This document shows, piece by piece, positions 15,026 through 24,000 of a stretch of 35,492 bases of DNA (position 1 is its first letter; the number at the start of each line of letters is the position of its first letter). This DNA comes from Gemmatimonadota bacterium. GTDB lineage: Bacteria > Gemmatimonadota > Gemmatimonadetes > Longimicrobiales > Gaopeijiaceae. Both the position numbers and the translations under genes were made by a program. Location: contig SLNQ01000315.1 in assembly GCA_007132965.1 (NCBI GenBank), forward strand, positions 1 through 35,492. Reading direction: 5' to 3'. The notes beneath the pieces are model-generated. The model had not been told where the DNA came from. It worked only from the letters and a program-made list of their open reading frames with translations, and searched no databases.

Positions 15026-16981
15026 ATGACAACATCGGACGCCGGCGTCTCCCCGTCACCCCTACCCTACCCCACCCTCGGGGTGGCGGGCATCATCCTG
15101 ACGGCAGCTGCAGCCGCCTGGGTGGGTCCGACCCTGGACCGGCTCCTCCCGTTTACCGTCCTGTACTCCGCCTGGACGGTGCTCCTCCTCGTGGTGGTCT
15201 TTCGCTACGGCGCCCTCCTCCGCCGGCCTGCCGTCCTCCTGGGAGGGGCCGTCCTGCTGAGACTCATCTTCCTCCCCACGGTTCCCGACCTCTCGGTGGA
15301 CCCGTTCCGTTACCTGTGGGATGGCTGGCTCACGGCCTCGGGCGTCAATCCGTACCGTTGGGTGCCCTCGGATCCGGCGCTGGTCCATCGGCAGGGAGAG
15401 ATCCTCTTCCAGGAGATGAACTCGAGGGACTTCTTCAGCATCTACCCCCCACTCTCCCAGTGGCTCTTCCTCCCGGCCGGGGCCCTGTACGAGCGACTGG
15501 GGTGGCCGGGATCCTTCCTGGTGTTGAAGGGGACCATCACACTGGCCGAAACCGTGGGACTCTGGCTTCTGTACCGGGCCATGACGGCCAGAAGCCTCGA
15601 TCTCCGCTACCTGGCGCTCTACGCCTGGAATCCCCTCACGGTCGTAGCGGTGGCGGGCGTGGGCCATTCGGAAGGAGGGCTCATCCTGGGCCTCGGGATG
15701 CTGGCCCTGGGCCTGGCCCGGGGACGGGCCACCATGGCCTGGATCGGACTGGGGCTGGCGGTGATCTCGAAGGGGGTCCCGCTGCTCCTGGCTCCCCTCC
15801 TCCTGAAGCACCACTGGACCCACCGGGGCCCGGCATCCACCCTCCAGGCGATGGGACTCGGCCTGGCGCCGGCGGCGGCACTGGCAGCCCCCTTCCTCTT
15901 CCAGGGACTTGTTGGGCGGGCGCTGGCCTCAGCGGACCTCTACGTCAGCCTGTTCCAGTTCAACGCCGGCCTCTACGCCGTTCTGGCGAGCCTCGTGGAC
16001 ACCCTCCCGGGGGTGGACCCCCGCGCCTTCCTGGGCCCGGCCCTTCGGGCGGGCTACCTGGGGTTGGCGGTCTGGATCTGGCTGCGCCATCCGGCCACCC
16101 GCTTCGGAGATGTGATCCGGGGCTCACTCCTCCTCTTCGGGCTCTACCTGGTTACCGCCACCACCGTCCATCCCTGGTACCTCCTGTGGGGGCTTTGCCT
16201 GGTGCCCCTGGTGAGGTGGCATACGGCGGCCTGGCTCTGGGTGGCGTGGGCGGCCATGCCCACCTACCTGGCCTACGTCGGCGTGCGGGAGGGCGCCCTC
16301 GCCGCCGTCTTCTGGGGTGGTGCGCTCCTCTTCGTTCTCCGGGACGAGTGGCCTGCCCTCCGAGGCCCGCTCCTTCGCTGGGCCGGAGCTCGCAAGGCCC
16401 GTCAGATTGCGCCGCATCTCGCGGGTGAGACGGTCCTGGACCTGGGCGCGGGAGAAGGTTTCGTGGGCCAGAATCTGGCCCGCACAGCCGGTCGAACCGT
16501 TCTCCTGGCCGACCTGGCCCCTGTGTTCCGGGTGCCCGTGCCCGGTTTCGTCTTCGACGGCCGATCACTCCCGCTGCCCGACGGCTCGGTGGACACAGTG
16601 GTCCTCTCTTTGGTCCTGCATCATGCTCGGGACCCGGAGCGCCTTCTCAGGGAGGCGCTGAGGGTGGCCCGTCGCCGCGTCGTCATCACGGAGTCCACCT
16701 TCCGCTGGCACCTGGAGCGTCGTCTGCTCGAGGTGCTGGACCGCCAGGTCAACCGAGAGCGGGGCGGTGGAACCATGGACCAGGAGCCCCTTCGCTTCGA
16801 TACGGCCCGGGGCTGGGAAGAGCGGGTGCGGACGGCAGGCGGCAGGGTACTTCTCTCCCGTCGCCTGAACCGGGTGGGACACCGGCACCACCTCCTGGTA
16901 GCGGCACCCGTGGAGGATGCCGGCCTTCCCTTCAACGGAGAGACTCAGCCCTCGCCGAAGCGCTGGAACAGCTCGACCTGA
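15026..16981 (+). CDS. GT-C fold glycosyltransferase fused to a class I SAM methyltransferase
   Basis: The product is 651 residues. Residues 1 to about 445 are polytopic, with roughly 11-13 hydrophobic segments. The first large loop carries VDPFRYLWDGWLTASGVNPY (about 91-110), the signature of polyprenol-phosphate-sugar-dependent GT-C enzymes such as the mannosyltransferases related to MptB/DUF2029; the loop aspartates are likely catalytic. Residues about 460-640 are a soluble Methyltransf_11-like domain with motif I VLDLGAGEGFVGQNLA, then LPLPDGSVDTVVLSLVLHHARDPERLLREALRVA. The join lies just after the last helix (RWAGARKARQIAPHLAGE), in one uninterrupted frame. The enzyme may transfer a sugar from a lipid carrier outside and methylate a related lipid or glycan inside; the substrates are unknown. 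ATG 15026 follows GAGG by 8 nt; GTG 14975 is an alternative. The last 37 nt overlap the convergent GYF-like gene. Confidence 0.85.
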   Translation: MTTSDAGVSPSPLPYPTLGVAGIILTAAAAAWVGPTLDRLLPFTVLYSAWTVLLLVVVFRYGALLRRPAVLLGGAVLLRLIFLPTVPDLSVDPFRYLWDGWLTASGVNPYRWVPSDPALVHRQGEILFQEMNSRDFFSIYPPLSQWLFLPAGALYERLGWPGSFLVLKGTITLAETVGLWLLYRAMTARSLDLRYLALYAWNPLTVVAVAGVGHSEGGLILGLGMLALGLARGRATMAWIGLGLAVISKGVPLLLAPLLLKHHWTHRGPASTLQAMGLGLAPAAALAAPFLFQGLVGRALASADLYVSLFQFNAGLYAVLASLVDTLPGVDPRAFLGPALRAGYLGLAVWIWLRHPATRFGDVIRGSLLLFGLYLVTATTVHPWYLLWGLCLVPLVRWHTAAWLWVAWAAMPTYLAYVGVREGALAAVFWGGALLFVLRDEWPALRGPLLRWAGARKARQIAPHLAGETVLDLGAGEGFVGQNLARTAGRTVLLADLAPVFRVPVPGFVFDGRSLPLPDGSVDTVVLSLVLHHARDPERLLREALRVARRRVVITESTFRWHLERRLLEVLDRQVNRERGGGTMDQEPLRFDTARGWEERVRTAGGRVLLSRRLNRVGHRHHLLVAAPVEDAGLPFNGETQPSPKRWNSST

Positions 16982-18588
16982 AGGCCCTCGGCCGAGGGAG
17001 GTCCGCCGCCCCTCGAGCGGTCCAGCGCCCGGAATATTCGATCCAGAGCCCTTTCCACGTCCCTGCGCACCTCGCCCTCGGGGATCACCGCCTCCAGAAT
17101 GGGGTCGGCCGAAACGCCGGTGCCCACCGCCGGCGAGTAGGCGATCTCGCTCTGGTGCGCTTCCAGGACCTCGTGCAGGCCGACGGCGGCCCGGGCCGTG
17201 GCCGCCAGGTGCTCGTAGCGGGCTTCCCGGTAGTCGCGCTGCTGCTCATAACGCGTCCGAAAGTACTCTTCCAATCGCTCCCGGTCCCCGTCGTCCAGCG
17301 GGTCCAGCGTAGCGAGGGCATCGGCCACCGCACCCAGGTAGACGGTCTCGTCACGGGATCGCAGCTCGTCCAGAAACACCACGTAGCGCTCCCAGAACTC
17401 CTCGATGCTGGGAAACTGACCTGCGTTGGCCAGGTAGAAGCCGCTCAGCCACGTCCGAGGCGGTGCGCTCTCGAGCCCGACCTCCTCCCGCAGCGAGTCG
17501 GACGCCACAAGGAACGCTTCGCCGACGAGGGCGAGCACCTGGTCGCTCTCATCCTCCAGCCCGGTGGGAGGCGGGGGAAGGTCGGGACGGGGCACCGTCT
17601 CCGCCTGGGCGATGTCGTCTTCGAATCGGGGGTCGGATTCATCGGGGAGGAGGGCCAGCCAGGCGGTGACCCCCACGACCAGGACGAGCAGTGCCACCAC
17701 CCAGGCCCGGGGCCGGTAGGGCGTCCGCTGAATGAGCGGCGCCCTACGCGCCGGACGGGGCTCGTCTTCGTCCGGCGTCCACGTCCCGGCCTCAGCATCG
17801 GCCTCGCCGTCGGCTCGCTGGAGGTCTGGAAGGACCATGCCCCCTTCCGCATGGGGCGTGAACCAGTCCTCCTCCTCGTCCTCTTCCTCGTCGTGGCGCT
17901 CCTTACGACCGGCTCTCGCGGCGGGTTCGGAAGAAGGGTCATCCACCTCGGAGGTCTCGAGCTCCGACTCCCCGGCCCCCGGCGTGGCACCGGGATCCAC
18001 GTCGTCCCAACTGAACTCCATGGAGCTGCCCAGCCGGAGCTCGAAGTCCTCCAGTTCGTCCGGTTCGCCGGCGTCGGCCTTGGGGGAGGGTCCCGGAGGG
18101 GCATCCTCGACGTCGCCTGCGTCCTCCCGGGGGCGTCGGTCCTCAGGCTTGGTTGGGTCCGAAGGCGCACCGAACGGGTCGGCATCCACCAGCTCCAGTT
18201 CGAAGTCCAGCGGGTCCTCCTCCTCGTCCGGCCCCTCTCCCACAGGCGCCAGAGGCTCCGCGTCCAGAACCAGTGCGTCCCGGGGATCGTCTGCATCCCG
18301 GGGATCGTCCTCGGCCCTCCACCGCCCTTCTTCGTCCACCTCTTCCGAAAGCGCCTCCCTCAACGGAGCGGGCAACTCGCCGGCCCGCTCCAGCTCATCC
18401 ACAATGAACCGGTACAGGGTGACGTCCCAGGCCCGAGCCCAGCCCCCCGTCCCGGCATCATAGAGCTGGTCACCCGGCCGGATCTCGCCGGCGCGCACCC
18501 GCTCCTCCAGTTCGGAGACCGAGGCCACCGGGATCTCCTCACCTGAATCCGCACGGATCAGAAACCTGGGGCTCGTGCCGTCAGTCAA
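16945..18588 (-). CDS. GYF-like domain, acidic linker, single-pass membrane protein of unknown function
   Basis: The product is 547 residues. Residues about 7-60 (PRFLIRADSGEEIPVASVSELEERVRAG, then PGDQLYDAGTGGW) resemble the bacterial GYF_2/DUF4339 fold, which usually binds Pro-rich or membrane-protein partners. Residues about 65-285 are highly acidic and low-complexity (EEEDPLDFELELV; DEEEDEEEDWF). One transmembrane helix follows near 296-314 (WVVALLVLVVGVTAWLALL). The remaining 230 residues are mostly helical and unrecognised. With an acidic, positive-free N-terminus and Arg residues just before the helix, the N-terminal part is probably cytoplasmic and the C-terminal part periplasmic. The start is a TTG at 18588, the only plausible one because the frame has no earlier ATG and the domain begins at once. 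No function is proposed. The 3' end overlaps the preceding convergent gene. Confidence 0.75.
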   Translation of the reverse strand: MTDGTSPRFLIRADSGEEIPVASVSELEERVRAGEIRPGDQLYDAGTGGWARAWDVTLYRFIVDELERAGELPAPLREALSEEVDEEGRWRAEDDPRDADDPRDALVLDAEPLAPVGEGPDEEEDPLDFELELVDADPFGAPSDPTKPEDRRPREDAGDVEDAPPGPSPKADAGEPDELEDFELRLGSSMEFSWDDVDPGATPGAGESELETSEVDDPSSEPAARAGRKERHDEEEDEEEDWFTPHAEGGMVLPDLQRADGEADAEAGTWTPDEDEPRPARRAPLIQRTPYRPRAWVVALLVLVVGVTAWLALLPDESDPRFEDDIAQAETVPRPDLPPPPTGLEDESDQVLALVGEAFLVASDSLREEVGLESAPPRTWLSGFYLANAGQFPSIEEFWERYVVFLDELRSRDETVYLGAVADALATLDPLDDGDRERLEEYFRTRYEQQRDYREARYEHLAATARAAVGLHEVLEAHQSEIAYSPAVGTGVSADPILEAVIPEGEVRRDVERALDRIFRALDRSRGGGPPSAEGLQVELFQRFGEG

Positions 18589-18725
18589 GAGCTTACCCGT
18601 CGAGTGGAAAGAGAGAAGACGTCAACTCGGAGGCGATGGCATGCATGGCGACCACGATCATGGGAGGGTCTCCAGCGGAGCGAACAGCGGGGAACGGCCC
18701 ATTCGATGTGGGGTCATTGAGGATG

Positions 18726-18739
18726 GTGTATGGTTACAC
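18726..18739. promoter_or_regulatory. Short dyad GTGTA-TGGT-TACAC in a divergent intergenic region
   Basis: A 5-bp perfect inverted repeat with a 4-nt centre sits in the 292-nt space between the GYF-like gene (minus) and the DUF6503-like gene (plus). It could be a small operator. It could also be chance, and no well-formed promoter was found around it. Nothing else was recognised in 18589-18880. Confidence 0.2.
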
Positions 18740-18880
18740 ACGAGGCCCGCCGCTCCGACGAACCTGGCCAACGCACAGCATACGGGAAAGGCAGCGTCCT
18801 CGACAACCCCGGCAGACGGAAGCCACTCCACCGACGTCCCCTGGCCCCAGACGCATCCCATCAATCCCTGTCCACTGGAT

Positions 18881-19639
18881 ATGCTCACACCCCGCCTCCG
18901 CTTTCTGGCCGCCGGCCTCCTTTTCTGTCTCGTCAGCGCTGCCTGCGACCAGCCGGATCCGGCGGAGGAGGTGGTGCGATCCGGCATCGAGGCGCACGGC
19001 GGGGAGCTATTCGAGGCCATGGAGGTCCGCTTCACCTTCCGGGACGCACACTTCACCGTCTGGCGCCACAACGGCGCCTTTCGTTACGAACGGGTCTACA
19101 CCGACGACGAGGGCTCGGTGATCCGGGACTGGATGACAAACGAGGAGACGGGACAGGAAGTGGACGGAGAACGCCAACCCCTCACGGCCCAGGAGCGAGC
19201 CTCCGTGGAGACTGCTGTGAATTCGGTGGTCTACTTCGGGCTCCTCCCTTTCCGGCTCCTGGACGATGCCGCCCGGCACCGGGACCTGGGCACCACCGAG
19301 ATCGAGGGACGGACCTACCGGACGGTGGAGGTCACCTTTGACCGGGAAGGGGGAGGGGCCGACTGGGAGGACCGTTTCGTGTACTGGTTCGACGACCGGG
19401 AGCACACCTTGGACTACCTGGCCTACCGGTACCACCGCGACGGGGGAGGCACTCGGTTTCGACGGGCCGTCAATCGCCGGAACGTGGGAGGCCTTCTCCT
19501 GCAGGACTACGAGAACTACACTGCAGCGGTAGGAGAGGTGGACGACATCGCCGACTACGACCGTCTGCTGGCCCGGGGCGAGCTTCAACTCGTGTCCACC
19601 ATCGCACTGGAAGAGGTGGAGGTCCGTGACCTGCGCTGA
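18881..19639 (+). CDS. DUF6503-like predicted lipoprotein
   Basis: The product is 252 residues. A signal of the lipoprotein type (MLTPRLRFLAAGLLFCLVSAAC, Cys22) is followed by IEAHGGELFEAMEVRFTFRDAHFTV and, further on, VVYFGLLPFRLLDDAARHRDLG, then YRTVEVTFDRE and FVYWFDDREHTLDYLAYRYH. These blocks match the pattern I associate with the DUF6503 family, whose members look like LolA/LolB-type half-barrels that bind hydrophobic ligands. No enzymatic residues are apparent. The frame is open 100 codons upstream, but those residues are compositionally odd, while ATG 18881 begins a proper signal peptide. Its ribosome-binding site is weak. It lies 48 nt before the BsuPI lipoprotein gene and is probably co-transcribed with it. 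Confidence 0.78.
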   Translation: MLTPRLRFLAAGLLFCLVSAACDQPDPAEEVVRSGIEAHGGELFEAMEVRFTFRDAHFTVWRHNGAFRYERVYTDDEGSVIRDWMTNEETGQEVDGERQPLTAQERASVETAVNSVVYFGLLPFRLLDDAARHRDLGTTEIEGRTYRTVEVTFDREGGGADWEDRFVYWFDDREHTLDYLAYRYHRDGGGTRFRRAVNRRNVGGLLLQDYENYTAAVGEVDDIADYDRLLARGELQLVSTIALEEVEVRDLR

Positions 19640-19687
19640 CGCCCACCCCGTGAGCCGATCCCCCCTTTCCCCACTCCCCGGAGCAGG

Positions 19688-20182
19688 ATGATGACCATGC
19701 GACCTTCTTCAATCTCCTGGCTGGCACTCTGCCTGACTCTGGCTCTCAGTGCCTGCGGCACCGACACCGAGCCCGACGTCCCCGGCGCAACGCCTGGGGC
19801 GGAGACGCCGGACGAGGGGGTGGAGCTCCTCCTGGCGGTAGACCATATGACCTACGCCCCCGGCTCGGAGATGCAGGTTTTCCTGCAACTCTCCAATCGA
19901 TCCGACCAGGCTCGAACCCTGAGCTTTCGCACCGGGCAACGCTACGACCTGTTGATCCTCGACGCAGCCGGGACCGAGGTCTGGCGGTGGTCCGACGATC
20001 GGTCGTTCACCCAGGCCCTGGGCGAGGAGACCCTGGAAGCGGGCCAGGAGGGGCCAGCGTGGGAAGAAACCCTCTCGGCTCCCGACACGCCCGGCGACTA
20101 CCGGCTCCAGGCCACCGTTCCTGCAGACGGGGCCGAGCTCCGCACCGAACTCCCCTTCGAGGTGACGAACGAGGGGCCGTGA
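19688..20182 (+). CDS. BsuPI-domain lipoprotein (putative proteinase inhibitor)
   Basis: The product is 164 residues. The lipobox LSAC is near perfect, giving Cys23 as anchor. After a short Pro/Glu/Thr linker the rest is one beta-sandwich domain of the BsuPI type (PF12690-like): YAPGSEMQVFLQLSNRSDQARTLSFRTGQRYDLLILDAAGTEVWRWSDDRSFTQAL. Bacillus BsuPI inhibits its own intracellular serine protease, but most members of the domain family have no tested function. A surface-anchored copy could regulate the several exported peptidases encoded nearby; this is inference. GGAG lies 4 nt before ATG 19688 and 7 nt before ATG 19691, so either may be used. It is followed 48 nt later by the TRIC-like gene. 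Confidence 0.85.
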   Translation: MMTMRPSSISWLALCLTLALSACGTDTEPDVPGATPGAETPDEGVELLLAVDHMTYAPGSEMQVFLQLSNRSDQARTLSFRTGQRYDLLILDAAGTEVWRWSDDRSFTQALGEETLEAGQEGPAWEETLSAPDTPGDYRLQATVPADGAELRTELPFEVTNEGP

Positions 20183-20230
20183 GCCACCACCGGTCCCCGA
20201 CGCCCTCCCCCGGCGTGGAGGCGCCGTAGG

Positions 20231-20854
20231 GTGCTTCTCTACGTCCTGGACCTTCTGGGGGTGGCTGTCTTCGCCGTCAGCGGCGCGCTGGCGGCGCGCC
20301 ACAAGGGGATGGATCTCCTGGGGATCTTCGTTCTGGCCATGGCCACCGGAGTGGGAGGCGGGACCATTCGGGATCTCCTGGTGGGACGGGAGCACGTCTT
20401 CTGGGTCGTGGATCCCACCTACGTGGGGATCATCGTCCTGGCCACCGCCTTCACGGTGCTGGCAGTCCGATGGGACCGGCTTCCAGGCACCTCGCTCCAG
20501 GTGGCCGACGCCTTCGGCCTGGGGCTCTTTGCCATCAGCGGCGCCCAGGTCGCCGAGGCACAGGGTCTTTCCCCCACCATCGTGATCATGATGGGCGCCG
20601 TCACCGGCACGGCCGGCGGTCTCATCCGCGACATTCTCCGGGCCGAGGTCCCCCTGGTGCTCCGGCGGGAGGTCTACGCCACCGCCGCCCTGGTGGGGGT
20701 GGCCGTCTACCTGGGCCTCGACGCCCTGGGACTTCCCACCGACGCAGCCGCAATCGTCGGCGCGCTCACCGTCATCATCATCCGGCTTACGGCCATGGCC
20801 CGGGGCCTCCACCTTCCGGGCTTCCCCGACACCTCGGACTCTTCGGTTTCCTGA
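20231..20854 (+). CDS. TRIC-type trimeric cation channel (UPF0126/YicG family)
   Basis: The product is 207 residues with about seven hydrophobic helices and the internal duplication of the family. Each half carries a glycine-rich kink followed by an Arg-Asp pair: GVGGGTIRDLLVG in the first half and GTAGGLIRDILR in the second. The halves begin LLGVAVFAVSGALAA and FGLGLFAISGAQVAE. Prokaryotic TRIC proteins form trimeric K+/Na+-permeable channels in the inner membrane. The start is GTG 20231, with GGAGG 9 nt upstream, and gives the family N-terminus directly. It is probably the last gene of a DUF6503-BsuPI-TRIC transcript. The next gene seems to have its own promoter region. Confidence 0.92.
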   Translation: MLLYVLDLLGVAVFAVSGALAARHKGMDLLGIFVLAMATGVGGGTIRDLLVGREHVFWVVDPTYVGIIVLATAFTVLAVRWDRLPGTSLQVADAFGLGLFAISGAQVAEAQGLSPTIVIMMGAVTGTAGGLIRDILRAEVPLVLRREVYATAALVGVAVYLGLDALGLPTDAAAIVGALTVIIIRLTAMARGLHLPGFPDTSDSSVS

Positions 20855-20892
20855 TCACCAGCAGCCGGCCCGCCTCGCGCCGCTCCCCCCGG

Positions 20893-20904
20893 GGAACCGG
20901 TTCC
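20893..20904. promoter_or_regulatory. 12-bp perfect palindrome GGAACCGGTTCC
   Basis: This dyad lies 25 nt upstream of the larger palindrome at 20930-20951 and shares its GGTTC/GAACC arms. It could be a second, weaker site for the same DNA-binding protein, positioned near where a -35 element would be. A hairpin ending the TRIC transcript is less likely, as no T-tract follows. Confidence 0.35.
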
Positions 20905-20923
20905 TCATCCCACCGACTCCTTC

Positions 20924-20951
20924 TATTTTGGTTCGAACGGCCGTTCGAACC
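20924..20951 (+). promoter_or_regulatory. 22-bp palindrome with SOS-box-like core upstream of the propeller-amidohydrolase
   Basis: Bases 20930-20951 form a perfect 22-bp palindrome. Its inner 18 bases read TTCGAACGGCCGTTCGAA, with GG and CC at the outer ends. The core TCGAAC-N4-GTTCGA equals the LexA box consensus known from mycobacteria. It directly follows a possible -10 TATTTT (20924-20929), so a protein bound there would cover the transcription start. The ATG of the downstream gene is 49 nt further on. The palindrome is seen directly; LexA control is inference. Confidence 0.5.
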
Positions 20952-21000
20952 GGTGGCCGACCGGCACCGGATCAGGACCAACGCCCGAAGGAGGACTCTC

Positions 21001-24000
21001 ATGCCAGACCCTCGTCCGAAGGTGGATCATTCCAGCGGCAGGAAACCCAACAGCCGACATGCGCCCCGATGGCGGGGCTCCAGAGGGGCCGGAAGGGGCC
21101 TGACGACCGCGGGGGCCGTCATCGCGGCCCTGGCGCTGGCTCTATCTCTTCCGTCATCGCTCGAGGCCCAGGCGAACGCGTCCGACGAGTGGGACGTGAA
21201 CGACCCGCCCTTCCAGATGGCCGAGGTGGCCATCGACGTGACCGAAGGCACGTGGATGTCGCTGGACGTGAGCCCCGACGGCACCGAGATCGCCTTCGAC
21301 CTGTTGGGGGACCTCTACGTCATGCCCATCGAGGGCGGGGAGGCCCGAGCCCTCACCGACGAGATCGCCTGGAACATGCAGCCCCGCTACTCACCGGACG
21401 GCCACTGGATCGCCTTCACCTCGGACCGCTCGGGGGGTGACAACATCTGGATCATGGACCGGGAGGGCGAGAACCTGCAGCAGGTCACCGACGAGGACTT
21501 CCGCCTTCTGAACGGTCCGGAGTGGAGTCCCGACTCGGAGTACATCGTGGCCCGGAAGCACTTCACCGGCACCCGCTCGCTGGGCGCCGGGGAGATGTGG
21601 ATGTACCATCGGAGCGGGGGCTCGGGCGTGCAGCTCACCGAAAGACCCAACGACCAGAAGGACAAGAACGAGCCGGCGTTCTCGCCGGACGGGCGCCTCC
21701 TGTACTACTCCCAGGACGTCACACCGGGCTCGGTCTTCGAGTACAACAAGGATCCCAACCAACAGATCTACGCCATTCGGGAGCTGGATCTGGAGACGGG
21801 AGACCTGCGCACCCTCACCGGCGGTCCCGGAGGTGCCGTCCGGCCCACCCCGTCTCCTGACGGCCGCCACCTGGCCTTCGTCAAACGGGTCCGCTACGAC
21901 TCGCACCTCTTCATCCGCGACCTGGAGTCGGGCCAGGAGTGGTCCATCTACGACGATCTCGAACGAGACATGCAGGAGATCTGGGCCATCCACGGCGTGT
22001 ATCCCTCCATGGCGTGGACCCCCGACGGTGAGTCCCTGGTCTTCTGGGCCCGGGGCGGGATCCATCGTATTGACGTGGAATCCGGCGAGGTGAGCCCCAT
22101 TCCCTTCCGGGTCCAGACCACGCGGCAGGTAGCCGACGCCGTGCGCTTCCCCGTAGACGTGCACCCCGAGGAGTTCGACGTACGGCTGCTGCGTTGGGTC
22201 CAGGTGTCTCCCGCCGGTGACCAGGTCGTGTATTCGGCCATGGGTCACCTGTACCTGCGGGACCTCCCCGACGGTGAGCCCCGTCGGGTGACCACCCAGG
22301 ACGATCACTTCGAGTTCTTTCCCTCGTGGTCCCGGGACGGCGACCGCCTGGTCTACGTGAGCTGGAATGACGAGGAGCTCTCGGCGATCCGGGTGGTGTC
22401 CGCCGCCGGCGCCCGCAGCGGAGAGGTGATCACCGACGAACCGGGGCACTACCGGGAGCCCGCCTTCTCTCCAGATGGAGAGACGGTGGTGTACCGGAAG
22501 ACCGGGGGCGGCGGCATCGTGTCCCCCCATTGGTCCGATGACCCCGGGCTGTACCGGGTCGCCGCCGACGGTGGCGCCCCTCGGCTCCTTTCGGAGTCGG
22601 GGCGGGAGCCCCACTTCGGCGCCCGCTCCGACCGGGTGTACTTCCTGGACGCCGAGGACGGCCGACAGGTGCTGAAGAGCATCGCAGTGGACGGCCGTGA
22701 CGAGCGAACCCACCTCCGGAGCCAGTGGGCCACCACCTTCCGGGTGGCGCCCGATGGTCGGCATGTGGCCTTCGTGGAGCGCTTTCAGGCATACCTCCGC
22801 CCCTTCCGGGCTTCGGCAGGCCCGGTGGACGTGGGTCCGGGCAGCCGGGACCTTCCCCAGCAGCGAGTGTCCCGCGACGCCGGCGACTGGCTCCACTGGT
22901 CCGGTGACGGCGAGAGCCTGCACTGGTCGCTGGGTCCGGAGCTCTTCTCCCTGAACGTGGCCGACGCCTTCGCGCACCTCTCCGAAGGCGACGAGGCCGT
23001 GGATCTGCCCCTGGCTGAAGGGCGCGACATCGGCTTCCGGACCATGGCGGACGCTCCCACCGGCAGCGTGGCCTTCACCGGAGCCCGCCTCATCACCATG
23101 AATGGCGACGAGGTCATCGAAGACGGCACCCTGCTGGTGGAAGAGAACCGGATCGCTGCCGTGGGACCCGCTGACGAGGTGACCGTGCCCGCCGACGCCT
23201 ACGTGGTCGACGCCCGTGAGATGACCGTCATGCCCGGAATGATCGACGTCCACTGGCACGGGAGTCAGGGCTACCAGGGGGTGATTCCCCAGCGAAACCA
23301 GATGAACCACGCCTCGCTGGCCTTCGGCGTCACCACCATTCACGACCCCTCGACCAACACCTACGAGTTCTTTACGGCTTCGGAGATGGCCCGAGCCGGA
23401 AAGGTGACGGGCCCCCGACTCTTCTCCACCGGACAGATCCTGTACGGCGCCACCACCGCCTTCACCGCCGAGGTGAACTCCCTGGACGACGCCCGGGAAC
23501 ACCTCCGCCGCCTGGGGGCCAAGGGCGCCATCTCGGTGAAGTCGTACAACCAGCCCAGGCGGGATCAGAGGCAGCAGATCCTGGCCGCCGCCATCGAGGA
23601 GGAGATCATGGTGGTGCCCGAGGGCGGCGCCACCTTCCAACACAACCTGAACATGGTGGTGGACGGCCACACCGGCGTGGAGCACTCCCTCTCGGTGGAG
23701 AACGTCTACGACGACGTCATCCAGCTTTGGTCCGCCACCGAGGTGGGCCTGACTCCCACCCTGGTGGTGGCCTACGGCGGCCTCTGGGGCGAGGAGTACT
23801 GGTACTCCCACACCGACGTGTGGGCCAACGAGCGGCTGGCCACCTTCAATCCGCCCCTGGTGCTGGAGGCTCGCTCCCGGAGGGCCAAGCGGGTGCCCGA
23901 CGAGGAGTGGAACCACATTCGGACCTCGGCCCACACCAACGACCTCTACCAGGCCGGAGTGGGCGTGCAACTGGGCGCGCACGGACAGCGCCAGGGGCTG

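Noticed and set aside
17155..18546. 463-codon plus-strand open frame opposite the GYF-like gene
   Set aside because: It looks like a complement of the acidic codons (GAG/GAC) of the real gene. The minus-strand frame has a domain and a membrane helix in a sensible order.
18575..18880. N-terminal extension of the DUF6503-like frame
   Set aside because: The residues have no family match, while ATG 18881 starts a lipoprotein signal peptide.
20470..21000. N-terminal extension of the propeller-amidohydrolase frame into the TRIC gene
   Set aside because: The extension is Arg/Pro/Gly-rich shadow of the TRIC gene. The AAGGAGG site and signal peptide place the start at 21001.
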